Below are positions 1 to 5,453 of a stretch of DNA of 5,469 nt, in pieces (position 1 is the first letter of the stretch; each line of letters begins with the position of its first letter). The position numbers were made by a program, and so were the translations under genes. Source of the DNA: Candidatus Neoanaerotignum tabaqchaliae (GTDB lineage: Bacteria; Bacillota; Clostridia; Lachnospirales; Anaerotignaceae). The stretch covers positions 1 to 5,469 of the forward strand of contig CAJFUS010000106.1 in assembly GCA_904420235.1 (NCBI GenBank), in the 5' to 3' direction. The notes under the pieces were generated by a model. That model saw only the letters and a list, made by a program, of their open reading frames with translations, did not search any database and was not told the DNA's origin.

Positions 1-2
1 AT

Positions 3-1283
3 TTAAAACTCTGTAACAAGGTTTCCGTCTCTATCAAACTCAAGCTCAAAAGGTTCGCCTGATATAGCTATTTGAGGCATATTCTCGGCTTCTTTTATCA
101 TTGCCTCGGATATAAGTATATCTTCAATCTCGAGGGAGTTATTTATAATTATAACCCTTGGGTTGTCATAATCAATATTAAGGGCGCTGGCAACGGCGGC
201 CTTTAAAACTTCTTCATCGTTATCAACTATAACAGGTATTCTGTAAGCCGTAGGGTCGTAGCTGGTGATGAAATTTGGATATGTGTCATCAAAGCTTACT
301 TTGTCGAAAAATCTTTTTGGAGCTATATCAGCGCGGCCCATGCCTGTGGCGTTTCCATGAGACTCGTCGCTTAAATCAAGAATACCTATTCTTTGGGCGT
401 CTATTCCCATTTTAAGCTTGGGATTTACACAGCGTCCAACTATGTTAGGGTCCATACCGGCCCCAGTGAAATTTTTACCGAGAGCCTTTACAATAAGTAT
501 GTCGCAGGAGTCGAACCAGATACGTCCCATGTTAGCTTTAGCTTTTTTAAGAAGCTCTGGTTCTTCCTCAGGTATTCTCATTCCAGGCATAACGGAAATG
601 TCGAATGTCTTATCAAAGGAATTTTCTATAAGAGCCACTCCCATTATAACGTTGGCATGCTTTATTACCTCTGTGGCGTTAAGGCCGATGCGGTAAGACA
701 TGCTGTCGTCGCCCTTTGAGTGGCAGATATGAGCGCCGTACTGCTTGCCTATGCCTATTGTAAGCATTTTCATAACGCCGCTTTCATAAGGACCTTGAAA
801 GCTTGTGTGGGCTTTAACACGGTTAAGGGCTATAATCCCGTCGGCCTCGTAAGCGTTTTTGTCTATACATACGTCAAAGTCATCAACATGGCTTATTTTA
901 ACAACTTCCATTGATGAGAGAATAGGGCATCCCATGCTTTCTTCAGTTATGCCAAGACTTTTAAGTATCTCAACTTGACCCTCCGCAGTAGCGCCTCCGT
1001 GACTTCCCATGGCCGGAATTAAAAATGGTTCCGCACCGACGGATTTAACATAATCAACAAGAGCCTTTGTAACAAATGTCATATTTGAAACGCCGCGGCT
1101 TCCGCAGGTTATACATATTCTTTGTCCGGGCTTTATTTTTCCGGCAATTTCCGGATTTTTAAAACCATCGTTTAATTTTTTTAAAATTTCTTCCTGAGAT
1201 ATTTCATTGTGCTCAAAAATCTGGTGCGCTTTAACAAAACGCGGAAGAGTTATATGATTTATAAGATTGGAAATACCAGACAT
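3..1283 (-). CDS. LarA-like protein (DUF2088), putative nickel-pincer racemase/epimerase
   Basis: At 426 residues this is almost exactly the length of lactate racemase LarA of Lactiplantibacillus plantarum (about 424). LarA interconverts 2-hydroxyacid enantiomers using a nickel pincer nucleotide (NPN) bound to a lysine. By eye the key residues are kept: GSHGG His95 for LarA His108, KAH His159 for His174, GVMKM Lys172 for the cofactor lysine Lys184, and CHS His188 for the nickel ligand His200 (the Lys-His spacing of 16 is identical). CGSRG Arg63 fits LarA Arg75, whereas LarA Asp72 appears to be Cys60. Overall similarity to LarA is low, so the substrate is probably not lactate; the superfamily includes racemases and epimerases for other hydroxyacids. 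The protein is cytoplasmic. The start is supported by AAGGAG at 1291-1296, 7 bases upstream; the stop TAA is at 3-5, so the gene is complete. It is the last cluster gene visible. No larB, larC or larE is present here. Confidence 0.85.
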   Translation of the reverse strand: MSGISNLINHITLPRFVKAHQIFEHNEISQEEILKKLNDGFKNPEIAGKIKPGQRICITCGSRGVSNMTFVTKALVDYVKSVGAEPFLIPAMGSHGGATAEGQVEILKSLGITEESMGCPILSSMEVVKISHVDDFDVCIDKNAYEADGIIALNRVKAHTSFQGPYESGVMKMLTIGIGKQYGAHICHSKGDDSMSYRIGLNATEVIKHANVIMGVALIENSFDKTFDISVMPGMRIPEEEPELLKKAKANMGRIWFDSCDILIVKALGKNFTGAGMDPNIVGRCVNPKLKMGIDAQRIGILDLSDESHGNATGMGRADIAPKRFFDKVSFDDTYPNFITSYDPTAYRIPVIVDNDEEVLKAAVASALNIDYDNPRVIIINNSLEIEDILISEAMIKEAENMPQIAISGEPFELEFDRDGNLVTEF

Positions 1284-1301
1284 AGCAAAACTCCTTATTT
1301 T

Positions 1302-1826
1302 TTATAATGAAGCCGCTCCAGTTGGATATTGTGCCAAAACGGCCTCCGCCATAGCAAGGCTTATACCGTTAACGTCTTTGTTTTGGGAAAGGGCGTTTAA
1401 ATAGGCGCCAAAGGCCGCTGAAGCCTCAACAAATGGACCTGGCACATTTATTATTGTTGTTGGGCCTTTTTTGCCGCATACAAGTTTAGACCACATATGG
1501 CCGTTCTTTCCATAAATCTCGTGGGAAGAATATTCGTCAAGGTAACGCTCAAGGGCCGAGTGGGTAAAGTCTTTTCCCAATGTTTTGCTAAAACGGTGTC
1601 CGCCTCCGCTTCCTCCGATTAAAACTATAAGGTCCGGTTCTCTTTGAGCTATCTCGCTTATTTTGTTGAATATGGTATCCTCAATATCCAAAAGAGGGCA
1701 CATGCGTATAACCTCGCACTCAGGATATTCCTTAACTGTCATTCTAACTATTTCTGGAGCGTCAAGGTCGAGCACCGTGCCGTTTTTTATCTCGTCGCCT
1801 GTAGGCAGAATATATACTGTTTTCAT
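1302..1826 (-). CDS. MoaB/MogA/CinA-like (MoCF biosynthesis fold) protein
   Basis: This 174-residue protein resembles the molybdopterin-binding fold shared by MogA, MoaB, MoeA domain 3 and the CinA N-terminus. It opens with MKTVYILPTGDEI, giving GDE at 10-12 as in CinA/MoeA. The DLIVLIGGSGGG stretch (65-76) matches the GGTG nucleotide-binding loop, and NVPGP (127-131) matches the LPG loop. Family members bind or adenylylate pterin or pyridine-type nucleotides. One oddity: the Asp that usually follows the loop (GTGxxxRD) appears to be Phe79 (GGHRF), so classic MPT adenylylation is doubtful. I chose the start at 1826 because it forms an ATGA overlap with the upstream stop and because the fold begins right there. 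An upstream in-frame ATG at 1841 would add MDEKT, with only a weak GAGAG-like ribosome site. It ends 18 bp before the LarA-like gene, so a role with that protein is likely. Family assignment is fairly firm; function is not. Confidence 0.82.
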   Translation of the reverse strand: MKTVYILPTGDEIKNGTVLDLDAPEIVRMTVKEYPECEVIRMCPLLDIEDTIFNKISEIAQREPDLIVLIGGSGGGHRFSKTLGKDFTHSALERYLDEYSSHEIYGKNGHMWSKLVCGKKGPTTIINVPGPFVEASAAFGAYLNALSQNKDVNGISLAMAEAVLAQYPTGAASL

Positions 1827-2194
1827 TGTCTTTTCATCCATCTTTCTCTCGCGCAGGCTGATATTGGCTCATCTGGTATTGAATCGTAATCAACCTCTAC
1901 TATTTTGTCGCTGCAAAGCATTTTTGTAATATCGGTTGTGGTTATACCTTCAGCAAGGGCAAGGCTTTCTATAAGTCCGGCCTCGTTTTTGCGAACCTGC
2001 TCAGGGTCTATGTCATAAACGTCCATTTCTATGTTGTCGCCTGTAACGCCTATAACCCTAACAAAGGTATGAAGCTTTTCCGACAAAATTTCTTCTAACT
2101 GTTTTGTGTTAAGACCTTTAACCTTAAGGCCGGATATTTTAAGAACGGATTTGTCGGCATGAGCTATTATGTATTCGTGTTCCATATTTTCCAT
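1823..2194 (-). CDS. Hypothetical small soluble protein, about 123 aa, unknown family
   Basis: I do not recognise this family. It looks like a compact alpha/beta protein: strands VLKISGLKVKG and VRVIGVTGDNIEMDVYDI, a helix around NTKQLEEILSEKL, and a second helical region GLIESLALAEGITTTDITKML. There are two cysteines (94 and 114 from the chosen start), the second in a basic tail ending ERWMKRQ. Three in-frame ATGs occur at 2200, 2194 and 2185. The AGAGG at 2203-2207 is only 2 bases from the first but 8 bases from the second, so 2194 is preferred; starting at 2200 would add Met-Asn. Its stop overlaps the ATG of the next gene (ATGA, 1826-1823), which indicates translational coupling and suggests that the two proteins are made in fixed proportion and may form a complex. 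It is preceded by a candidate promoter and a leader with stem-loops. Confidence 0.8.
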   Translation of the reverse strand: MENMEHEYIIAHADKSVLKISGLKVKGLNTKQLEEILSEKLHTFVRVIGVTGDNIEMDVYDIDPEQVRKNEAGLIESLALAEGITTTDITKMLCSDKIVEVDYDSIPDEPISACARERWMKRQ

Positions 2195-2222
2195 ATTCAT
2201 TACCTCTTTGTATATTATTTTA

Positions 2223-2250
2223 GCAAGCTTTTAGCTTGCCCATAAGCAAG
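2223..2250 (-). promoter_or_regulatory. Leader with two mutually exclusive stem-loops before the 123-residue gene
   Basis: GCAAGCT (2223-2229) and AGCTTGC (2233-2239) form a perfect 7-bp stem with a 3-base loop, 15 bases ahead of the AGAGG ribosome site at 2203-2207. The same CTTGC at 2235-2239 can instead pair with GCAAG at 2246-2250 across a 6-base loop, so only one fold can form at a time. The fold nearer the gene lacks a following T-run. Attenuation of translation, or a 5'-end stabilising hairpin if the internal promoter is real, are both possible. The pattern is directly visible; the function is inferred. Confidence 0.35.
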
Positions 2251-2276
2251 TATAGCATACCTTTTAATTATTTAAA
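2249..2276 (-). promoter_or_regulatory. Candidate internal extended -10 promoter for the last three genes
   Basis: On the minus strand the extended -10 TGCTATACT (TG at 2257-2256, TATACT 2254-2249, 5/6 match) has TTTAAA (2276-2271, 4/6 match) 16 bp upstream. The start would be near 2242, so the message would open almost directly with the GCAAGCT stem-loop at 2239-2223 and then the ribosome site at 2207-2203. This would let the small gene, the MoCF-fold gene and the LarA-like gene be made apart from the transporter. It is AT-rich sequence, so a chance match is possible. Confidence 0.45.
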
Positions 2277-2279
2277 AGG
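2260..2279. repeat. 20-bp perfect inverted repeat over the internal promoter
   Basis: CCTTTTAA (2260-2267) and TTAAAAGG (2272-2279) are exact 8-bp inverted arms around a 4-base centre. The repeat covers the proposed -35 and most of the spacer of the internal promoter, so it could be a repressor or activator site. As RNA it would form a weak AT-rich hairpin in transcripts coming from upstream. Confidence 0.45.
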
Positions 2280-2291
2280 GGTTATTTTGAT

Positions 2292-2325
2292 ATGCCCCCA
2301 TTCCGTAAAAACGAAGTGGGGGCAT
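2292..2325 (-). other. Strong stem-loop after the 343-residue gene, possible terminator-like element
   Basis: ATGCCCCCA (2292-2300) pairs perfectly with TGGGGGCAT (2317-2325). The pairing continues inward with one mismatch and one G-T wobble to a CGT/ACG tip with a 4-base loop, making a stem of about 15 positions. It starts 36 bases after the stop of the 343-residue gene. Neither strand has a T-run directly after it, so it is not a textbook intrinsic terminator. It could partly end transcription or protect the 3' end of the upstream message. A dispersed palindromic repeat is the other explanation, which cannot be tested within this window. Confidence 0.5.
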
Positions 2326-2361
2326 TTAGAAAGAGAGCCTTTTAAGTTGATTTAAACAAAA

Positions 2362-3393
2362 TTAAAACTCAGCTTCGCATTCTTTAACAATATCGGCAAC
2401 CTTGAAAAGCTTTCCGTCAGAAATTCCAGGAACGATTTCGTCGGCGTGGGCAATAACTTCCTCTTTTGAAAGAGGTGTTGAAGGAGCCTCAAGGTCTTTG
2501 CGGTGGATACCAACGCTTTCAAGCTCAATCCAGGCTCTTTCCTCGATGTTATCGAAGGCGATAGGAGCGCCGATAGCTTTGGCAATGCTTAAAACGGCAG
2601 GTGAGCAGCCAAGGTCTTTTCCAGGAATAAGTCCGCACTCAAGAGCCTGAATTGTGTAGGCGGCAAGAGTTGATTTACGTCCGGCAATAGCTGGGTAATC
2701 GCTCTTAACTGTTTTAGCGTAAAGTCCTGAGTTGTGAGCTGTTTTTCCGGCGCCGTATGAACGGTTGAATATACGTCCGTATGTCTCGAAAACAACCATA
2801 CCGATACCTACTGAAATTTCAGGTCCGGCAACGCCTATAAGAACTTCTCCGTTTTTCATAATCTCAATAGCGCCGAAAGCCGGAACAAGGATTTCAGTCA
2901 TGTCAACAACGTTCATCATTTCCGAACCTGTGTTGTTGTTGGCTATACGTCCTGTAATTGTCTGTGTCTCGTTGTGAGGAACACGTGGCCATCTATCCTC
3001 AAAGTTAGGACCTCTGAAAAGTCTCTTTCCTCTGTAAGCGTCAATAGCATCCCATTGTTTCATATGAGGCTCTTCCTCAAGAAGTTTTTCTGAGTAAGGC
3101 TGCTCTGAAACGCTGAGGAAACCGAAGTCGCGGTTAATCATGCCGTAATCAATGGAGGCAAAAGCAACAACGGCATAGTCAACAACGATACCGTCGCTTG
3201 TTACTGTAATAGCGTCCATATCAATTATGTCGATAGCGGCAGGCTCTTTAAAGTTTTTAGCAATAGCCTCACAAGCCTGTCTGTATGTAATACCGGCGTT
3301 TACAACGTCTTTTTTGTCAACAAATATAAGGTTAATTGGAACCCTGCCTTCAGCGGCTCCCTGTGGAATAAGTTTATATTTTAATGTAGCCAT
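2362..3393 (-). CDS. Hypothetical soluble protein, 343 aa, possible enzyme of unknown family
   Basis: I cannot assign a family. The protein is cytoplasmic by appearance, with no signal peptide or membrane helix. Segments that look conserved-enzyme-like are GRIANNNTGSEMMNVVDMTE (148-167), the Gly-rich VGIGMVVFETYGR (195-207), SYGAGKTAHNSG (212-223), and IQALECGLIPGKDLGCSP (248-265). SYGAGKTAH resembles a P-loop only superficially: it lacks the full GxxxxGK[ST] spacing and context. The cysteines are 41, 253, 263 and 339. The C-terminal 45 residues are charged and probably helical. The start is supported by GAGGGA at 3402-3407, 8 bases upstream. It follows the 124-residue gene by 63 bp, and a 161-bp structured gap separates it from the next gene. 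Context suggests it handles the imported compound or an intermediate made or used by the LarA-like protein; this is inference only. Confidence 0.82.
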   Translation of the reverse strand: MATLKYKLIPQGAAEGRVPINLIFVDKKDVVNAGITYRQACEAIAKNFKEPAAIDIIDMDAITVTSDGIVVDYAVVAFASIDYGMINRDFGFLSVSEQPYSEKLLEEEPHMKQWDAIDAYRGKRLFRGPNFEDRWPRVPHNETQTITGRIANNNTGSEMMNVVDMTEILVPAFGAIEIMKNGEVLIGVAGPEISVGIGMVVFETYGRIFNRSYGAGKTAHNSGLYAKTVKSDYPAIAGRKSTLAAYTIQALECGLIPGKDLGCSPAVLSIAKAIGAPIAFDNIEERAWIELESVGIHRKDLEAPSTPLSKEEVIAHADEIVPGISDGKLFKVADIVKECEAEF

Positions 3394-3456
3394 GTTCGTA
3401 ATCCCTCGCTTTTATTTATTTTGTGGTTTTAATAAATTTTGCAAAAAGTTTAATTA

Positions 3457-3831
3457 TTAGTCGTATGAAACCCTGCGGTCGTCAACTTCTTCTGAATCAT
3501 AATAATAGCACTCAGGAGCAGGTGTTGTTATAAACATACTCTCAAGAATTGTTTTTTTGCTTGTTCCGTCTTTCTGGATTCCTTTTATAACAACCGTGTG
3601 GATTGTTTCAGGGATTTGAGGAAGAACGGTAACCTCAACTTTTGCAACGTTAGGATCCTGTGTAATCTCAATGATTTCTTCCTCGATACGTCCAACACGA
3701 AGGGAAGCAAGCTTAGCGCTTTCCATGTTCTCAAGACCTCTAAGCTCAACTTCTGTTTCGGGACGAAGCTTCTTTCCGGCCTCGGCTACTTTCCTTTTAA
3801 AATCAGGCAGCTTTGTGTGCATTAATTTCAT
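3457..3831 (-). CDS. Hypothetical soluble protein, 124 aa, unknown family
   Basis: I do not recognise this protein. It is soluble, with no signal peptide or membrane segment. The N-terminal 25 residues are rich in Lys/Arg (KLPDFKRKVAEAGKKLRP). The middle looks like alternating strands and helices (EVELRGLE, EEIIEITQ, KVEVTVLP, TVVIKGIQ). The tail is acidic and Tyr-rich (CYYYDSEEVDDRR, 108-120), and its single cysteine is Cys108. The start is well supported: a perfect AGGAGG at 3840-3845 sits 8 bases from the ATG. It lies 112 bp after the symporter stop and 63 bp before the 343-residue gene, so it was probably co-transcribed with one or both. A small subunit or accessory protein of the next gene product is plausible from size and position, but nothing in the sequence shows the activity. 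Confidence 0.8.
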   Translation of the reverse strand: MKLMHTKLPDFKRKVAEAGKKLRPETEVELRGLENMESAKLASLRVGRIEEEIIEITQDPNVAKVEVTVLPQIPETIHTVVIKGIQKDGTSKKTILESMFITTPAPECYYYDSEEVDDRRVSYD

Positions 3832-3899
3832 TATTATCTCCTCCTTGATATTAAAGCTGTAAGTTTTTTTATTTATAGTCTATTTTAATATTGATATAT

Positions 3900-3919
3900 G
3901 GCGGCTTTTAATAGCCGCC
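3900..3919 (-). other. GC-rich hairpin between symporter and downstream genes
   Basis: GGCGGCT (3900-3906) and AGCCGCC (3913-3919) form a perfect 7-bp stem with a 6-base loop. After one mismatch on the minus-strand transcript the stem can be extended by about 5 A-T pairs. It begins 25 bases past the symporter stop codon. On the minus strand no T-run follows (the bases after it read ATATATCAATATT), so it is not a canonical intrinsic terminator. A weak terminator, or an mRNA 3'-end stabiliser that lowers expression of the later genes relative to the transporter, fits better. Confidence 0.5.
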
Positions 3920-3943
3920 GTATATTTATTAACAAAAATTAAT

Positions 3944-5374
3944 TTAAACTGTTTCCCCTTGATCCTCAAAGAACTTCTTGTCTCTTTCAGTAGGTCCTTT
4001 ATATGTGGCTTTTGATACAAAATAAAGAAGTATAACCGATACAGGAATAGCTATTATGGCGCTTGGAAGGCCGAGAGGCTGTCCAGAGAACTCGTTTGCA
4101 AGAGTTATGATAGAACCTGAGAGTATAGAGCAAAGGGCACCCTGAACTGTAACTCTCTTCCAAAGAAGAGCCGCGAAAAGGGCAGGCGTGATAGCTGACG
4201 AATAGAGAGCGTATACATAGTTCTGAACCGCGAGAACGTTGGGGAAATATTTTCCCATTACATAAGCTATAACAGCAAATATTACGAGGCAAACGCGGAT
4301 GTACCAAACTTTTCTTGTTTCGGAAGCGTTTTTATCAACAAATCTGCACCAGATGTCCATAACGCCGCTTGTTGTGGCTGAAAGCAGATAGGAGTTTCCT
4401 GTTGTAAGTATAAGAGCCGCGCCGCAGCCAACCATAAGGCAGCCGATAATAGGAGAAGCAACTCCGGCGTATGTAAAGTAAAGCATATCGCTTGTAACGT
4501 CCGGGAATACCGTACGAAGAGCAAAGCCCAAAGTTGATGAACAGAACATAACGGCAAATATAATAGCAACGAAAATATAAATTGAGTATTTAAGAGACCT
4601 GTTGTCTTTTCCGGAAGCCATTCTTTGAATGAAGTTCTGGTCGCCGATGATGTTCATTGTTCCGCCGACCGTAAGAGCAAGCCAGCCAAAGGCTCCGTAA
4701 TTTCCGAATGGGAAGTCTGTTGTTCCCTCGGCTGTACGGGCAAGAACTCCTTCGATGCCGCCGTTGCCCATAAATACGGCTATAAGGGCTACAATCATAC
4801 AGAAAACAATGAATATGGCTGATATGGCGTCAGTAAGAGCTACGCTTCGCATACCGCCCATCATGGCGATAGCTACGATAATTACGATACCAATGATAGT
4901 GGCTATATTTGTGTCTAAGCCTGTACATACCCATATGGCGTTTCCGAAAGCCTTAAACTGGAATGCGCATGTGCCTACATAGGCGATAACTATAACTATT
5001 GCGGAATAGTTCATTGCAAAGTTGCCGTATCTGTCATGGAAGATGTTGCTTACTGTTAAGGAACCGCGACGGTTAACCTTTTTGGCAACAACATAAAGAA
5101 GCAAAGGAGCAAAGCTTTGAAATGACATATAAAGTATAGCGGGCCACCAGCCGTAATCGGCGCCTACCGCCAAAGAGCCGCCCGTAATCGTTCCGCCGCC
5201 AACCCATGTGGCAGCCATTGTTCCACCAAGAACAAGAGGACCAAGCTGTCCGCCGGCAATAAGCATGTCCTTTGTGTCTTTTGCAGGGTGTCTTTTCGAA
5301 GATATAGAACCTACAATAACAACAACAGCTATGTAGGCTATAACAGCGCCCAGCAATATAAAATTGATGTTCAT
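3944..5374 (-). CDS. Sodium:solute symporter (SSS family), CHT-like, substrate unknown
   Basis: This is a 476-residue inner-membrane protein with about 13 hydrophobic segments (roughly residues 5-23, 46-68, 76-98, 120-142, 156-174, 181-201, 228-248, 264-287, 301-325, 361-379, 385-404, 411-426, 436-455), the usual size and topology of the SSS/SLC5 family. Family marks are GGMRSVALTD (173-182) and GDQNFIQRM (244-252). The first core helix reads TMAATWVGGGTITG (52-65), which from memory is close to the same helix of the choline transporter CHT1. The Thr pair at 324-325 lines up with the Ser/Thr pair that binds Na+ in PutP helix 8, so Na+-coupled uptake is likely. The substrate is not predictable; choline-like similarity is not proof of choline. 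The start is supported by GAGGGGG at 5381-5387, 6 bases upstream. It is the first gene of the cluster and probably feeds the enzymes that follow. The short charged C-terminus is probably cytoplasmic. Confidence 0.93.
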   Translation of the reverse strand: MNINFILLGAVIAYIAVVVIVGSISSKRHPAKDTKDMLIAGGQLGPLVLGGTMAATWVGGGTITGGSLAVGADYGWWPAILYMSFQSFAPLLLYVVAKKVNRRGSLTVSNIFHDRYGNFAMNYSAIVIVIAYVGTCAFQFKAFGNAIWVCTGLDTNIATIIGIVIIVAIAMMGGMRSVALTDAISAIFIVFCMIVALIAVFMGNGGIEGVLARTAEGTTDFPFGNYGAFGWLALTVGGTMNIIGDQNFIQRMASGKDNRSLKYSIYIFVAIIFAVMFCSSTLGFALRTVFPDVTSDMLYFTYAGVASPIIGCLMVGCGAALILTTGNSYLLSATTSGVMDIWCRFVDKNASETRKVWYIRVCLVIFAVIAYVMGKYFPNVLAVQNYVYALYSSAITPALFAALLWKRVTVQGALCSILSGSIITLANEFSGQPLGLPSAIIAIPVSVILLYFVSKATYKGPTERDKKFFEDQGETV

Positions 5375-5414
5375 AAAATTCCCCCTCTTTTTAATAATAA
5401 AATTTATGAGTTCT

Positions 5415-5443
5415 ATAATAAAGCTTTAAACTACGGCTGTATA
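5415..5443 (-). promoter_or_regulatory. Candidate sigma-70/SigA promoter of the symporter gene
   Basis: On the minus strand, TATACA (5443-5438, 4/6 match to the -35 consensus) is followed after exactly 17 bp by TATTAT (5420-5415, 5/6 match to the -10). Transcription would start near 5408, giving a leader of about 34 bases before the symporter ATG at 5374. It is the best promoter-like pair I found in the 95 bp upstream of the cluster, but such AT-rich sequence gives chance matches easily. Confidence 0.45.
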
Positions 5444-5453
5444 AAGCTTTATA
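5419..5453. promoter_or_regulatory. Two palindromes sharing TAAAGCTTTA, candidate operator pair
   Basis: A perfect 14-bp palindrome, TATAAAGCTTTATA, lies at 5440-5453, and a second perfect 10-bp palindrome, TAAAGCTTTA, lies at 5419-5428. They share the same 10-bp core, and their centres are 23 bp apart, roughly two helical turns. The right one overlaps the candidate -35 and the left one abuts and overlaps the candidate -10, the arrangement expected for a dimeric repressor. No regulator gene is in the window, so the protein is unknown. Confidence 0.4.

Noticed and set aside
393..914. Plus-strand open frames of 64-108 codons within the LarA-like gene.
   Set aside because: They lie wholly within a clearly coding minus-strand gene, have no recognisable motif, and overlap each other in different frames.
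2223..2325. A riboswitch in the gap before the 123-residue gene.
   Set aside because: Simple stem-loops are present, but there is no multi-helix junction or conserved core of any riboswitch class I know, and no T-run that would complete a terminator switch.
2590..2665. IQALEC in the 343-residue protein recalls the IHALTC cleavage region of D-proline reductase PrdA, hinting at a pyruvoyl enzyme.
   Set aside because: The match is only a few residues, the residue before Cys is Glu instead of Thr or Asn, and the rest of the protein does not resemble PrdA or GrdE as I recall them.
2725..2760. SYGAGKTAHNSG in the 343-residue protein looked like a nucleotide-binding P-loop.
   Set aside because: The glycine spacing of GxxxxGK[ST] is not met, no Walker B strand is visible at a suitable distance, and the flanking context is not that of a P-loop fold.
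4625..4982. Plus-strand open frames opposite the symporter.
   Set aside because: They are the antisense of membrane-helix codons; the translations are low-complexity and lack any family similarity.
3944..5374. Naming the symporter as a choline or proline transporter.
   Set aside because: One helix resembles CHT1 and the Na+ site resembles PutP, but substrate residues cannot be assigned by eye and no choline- or proline-pathway gene is nearby.
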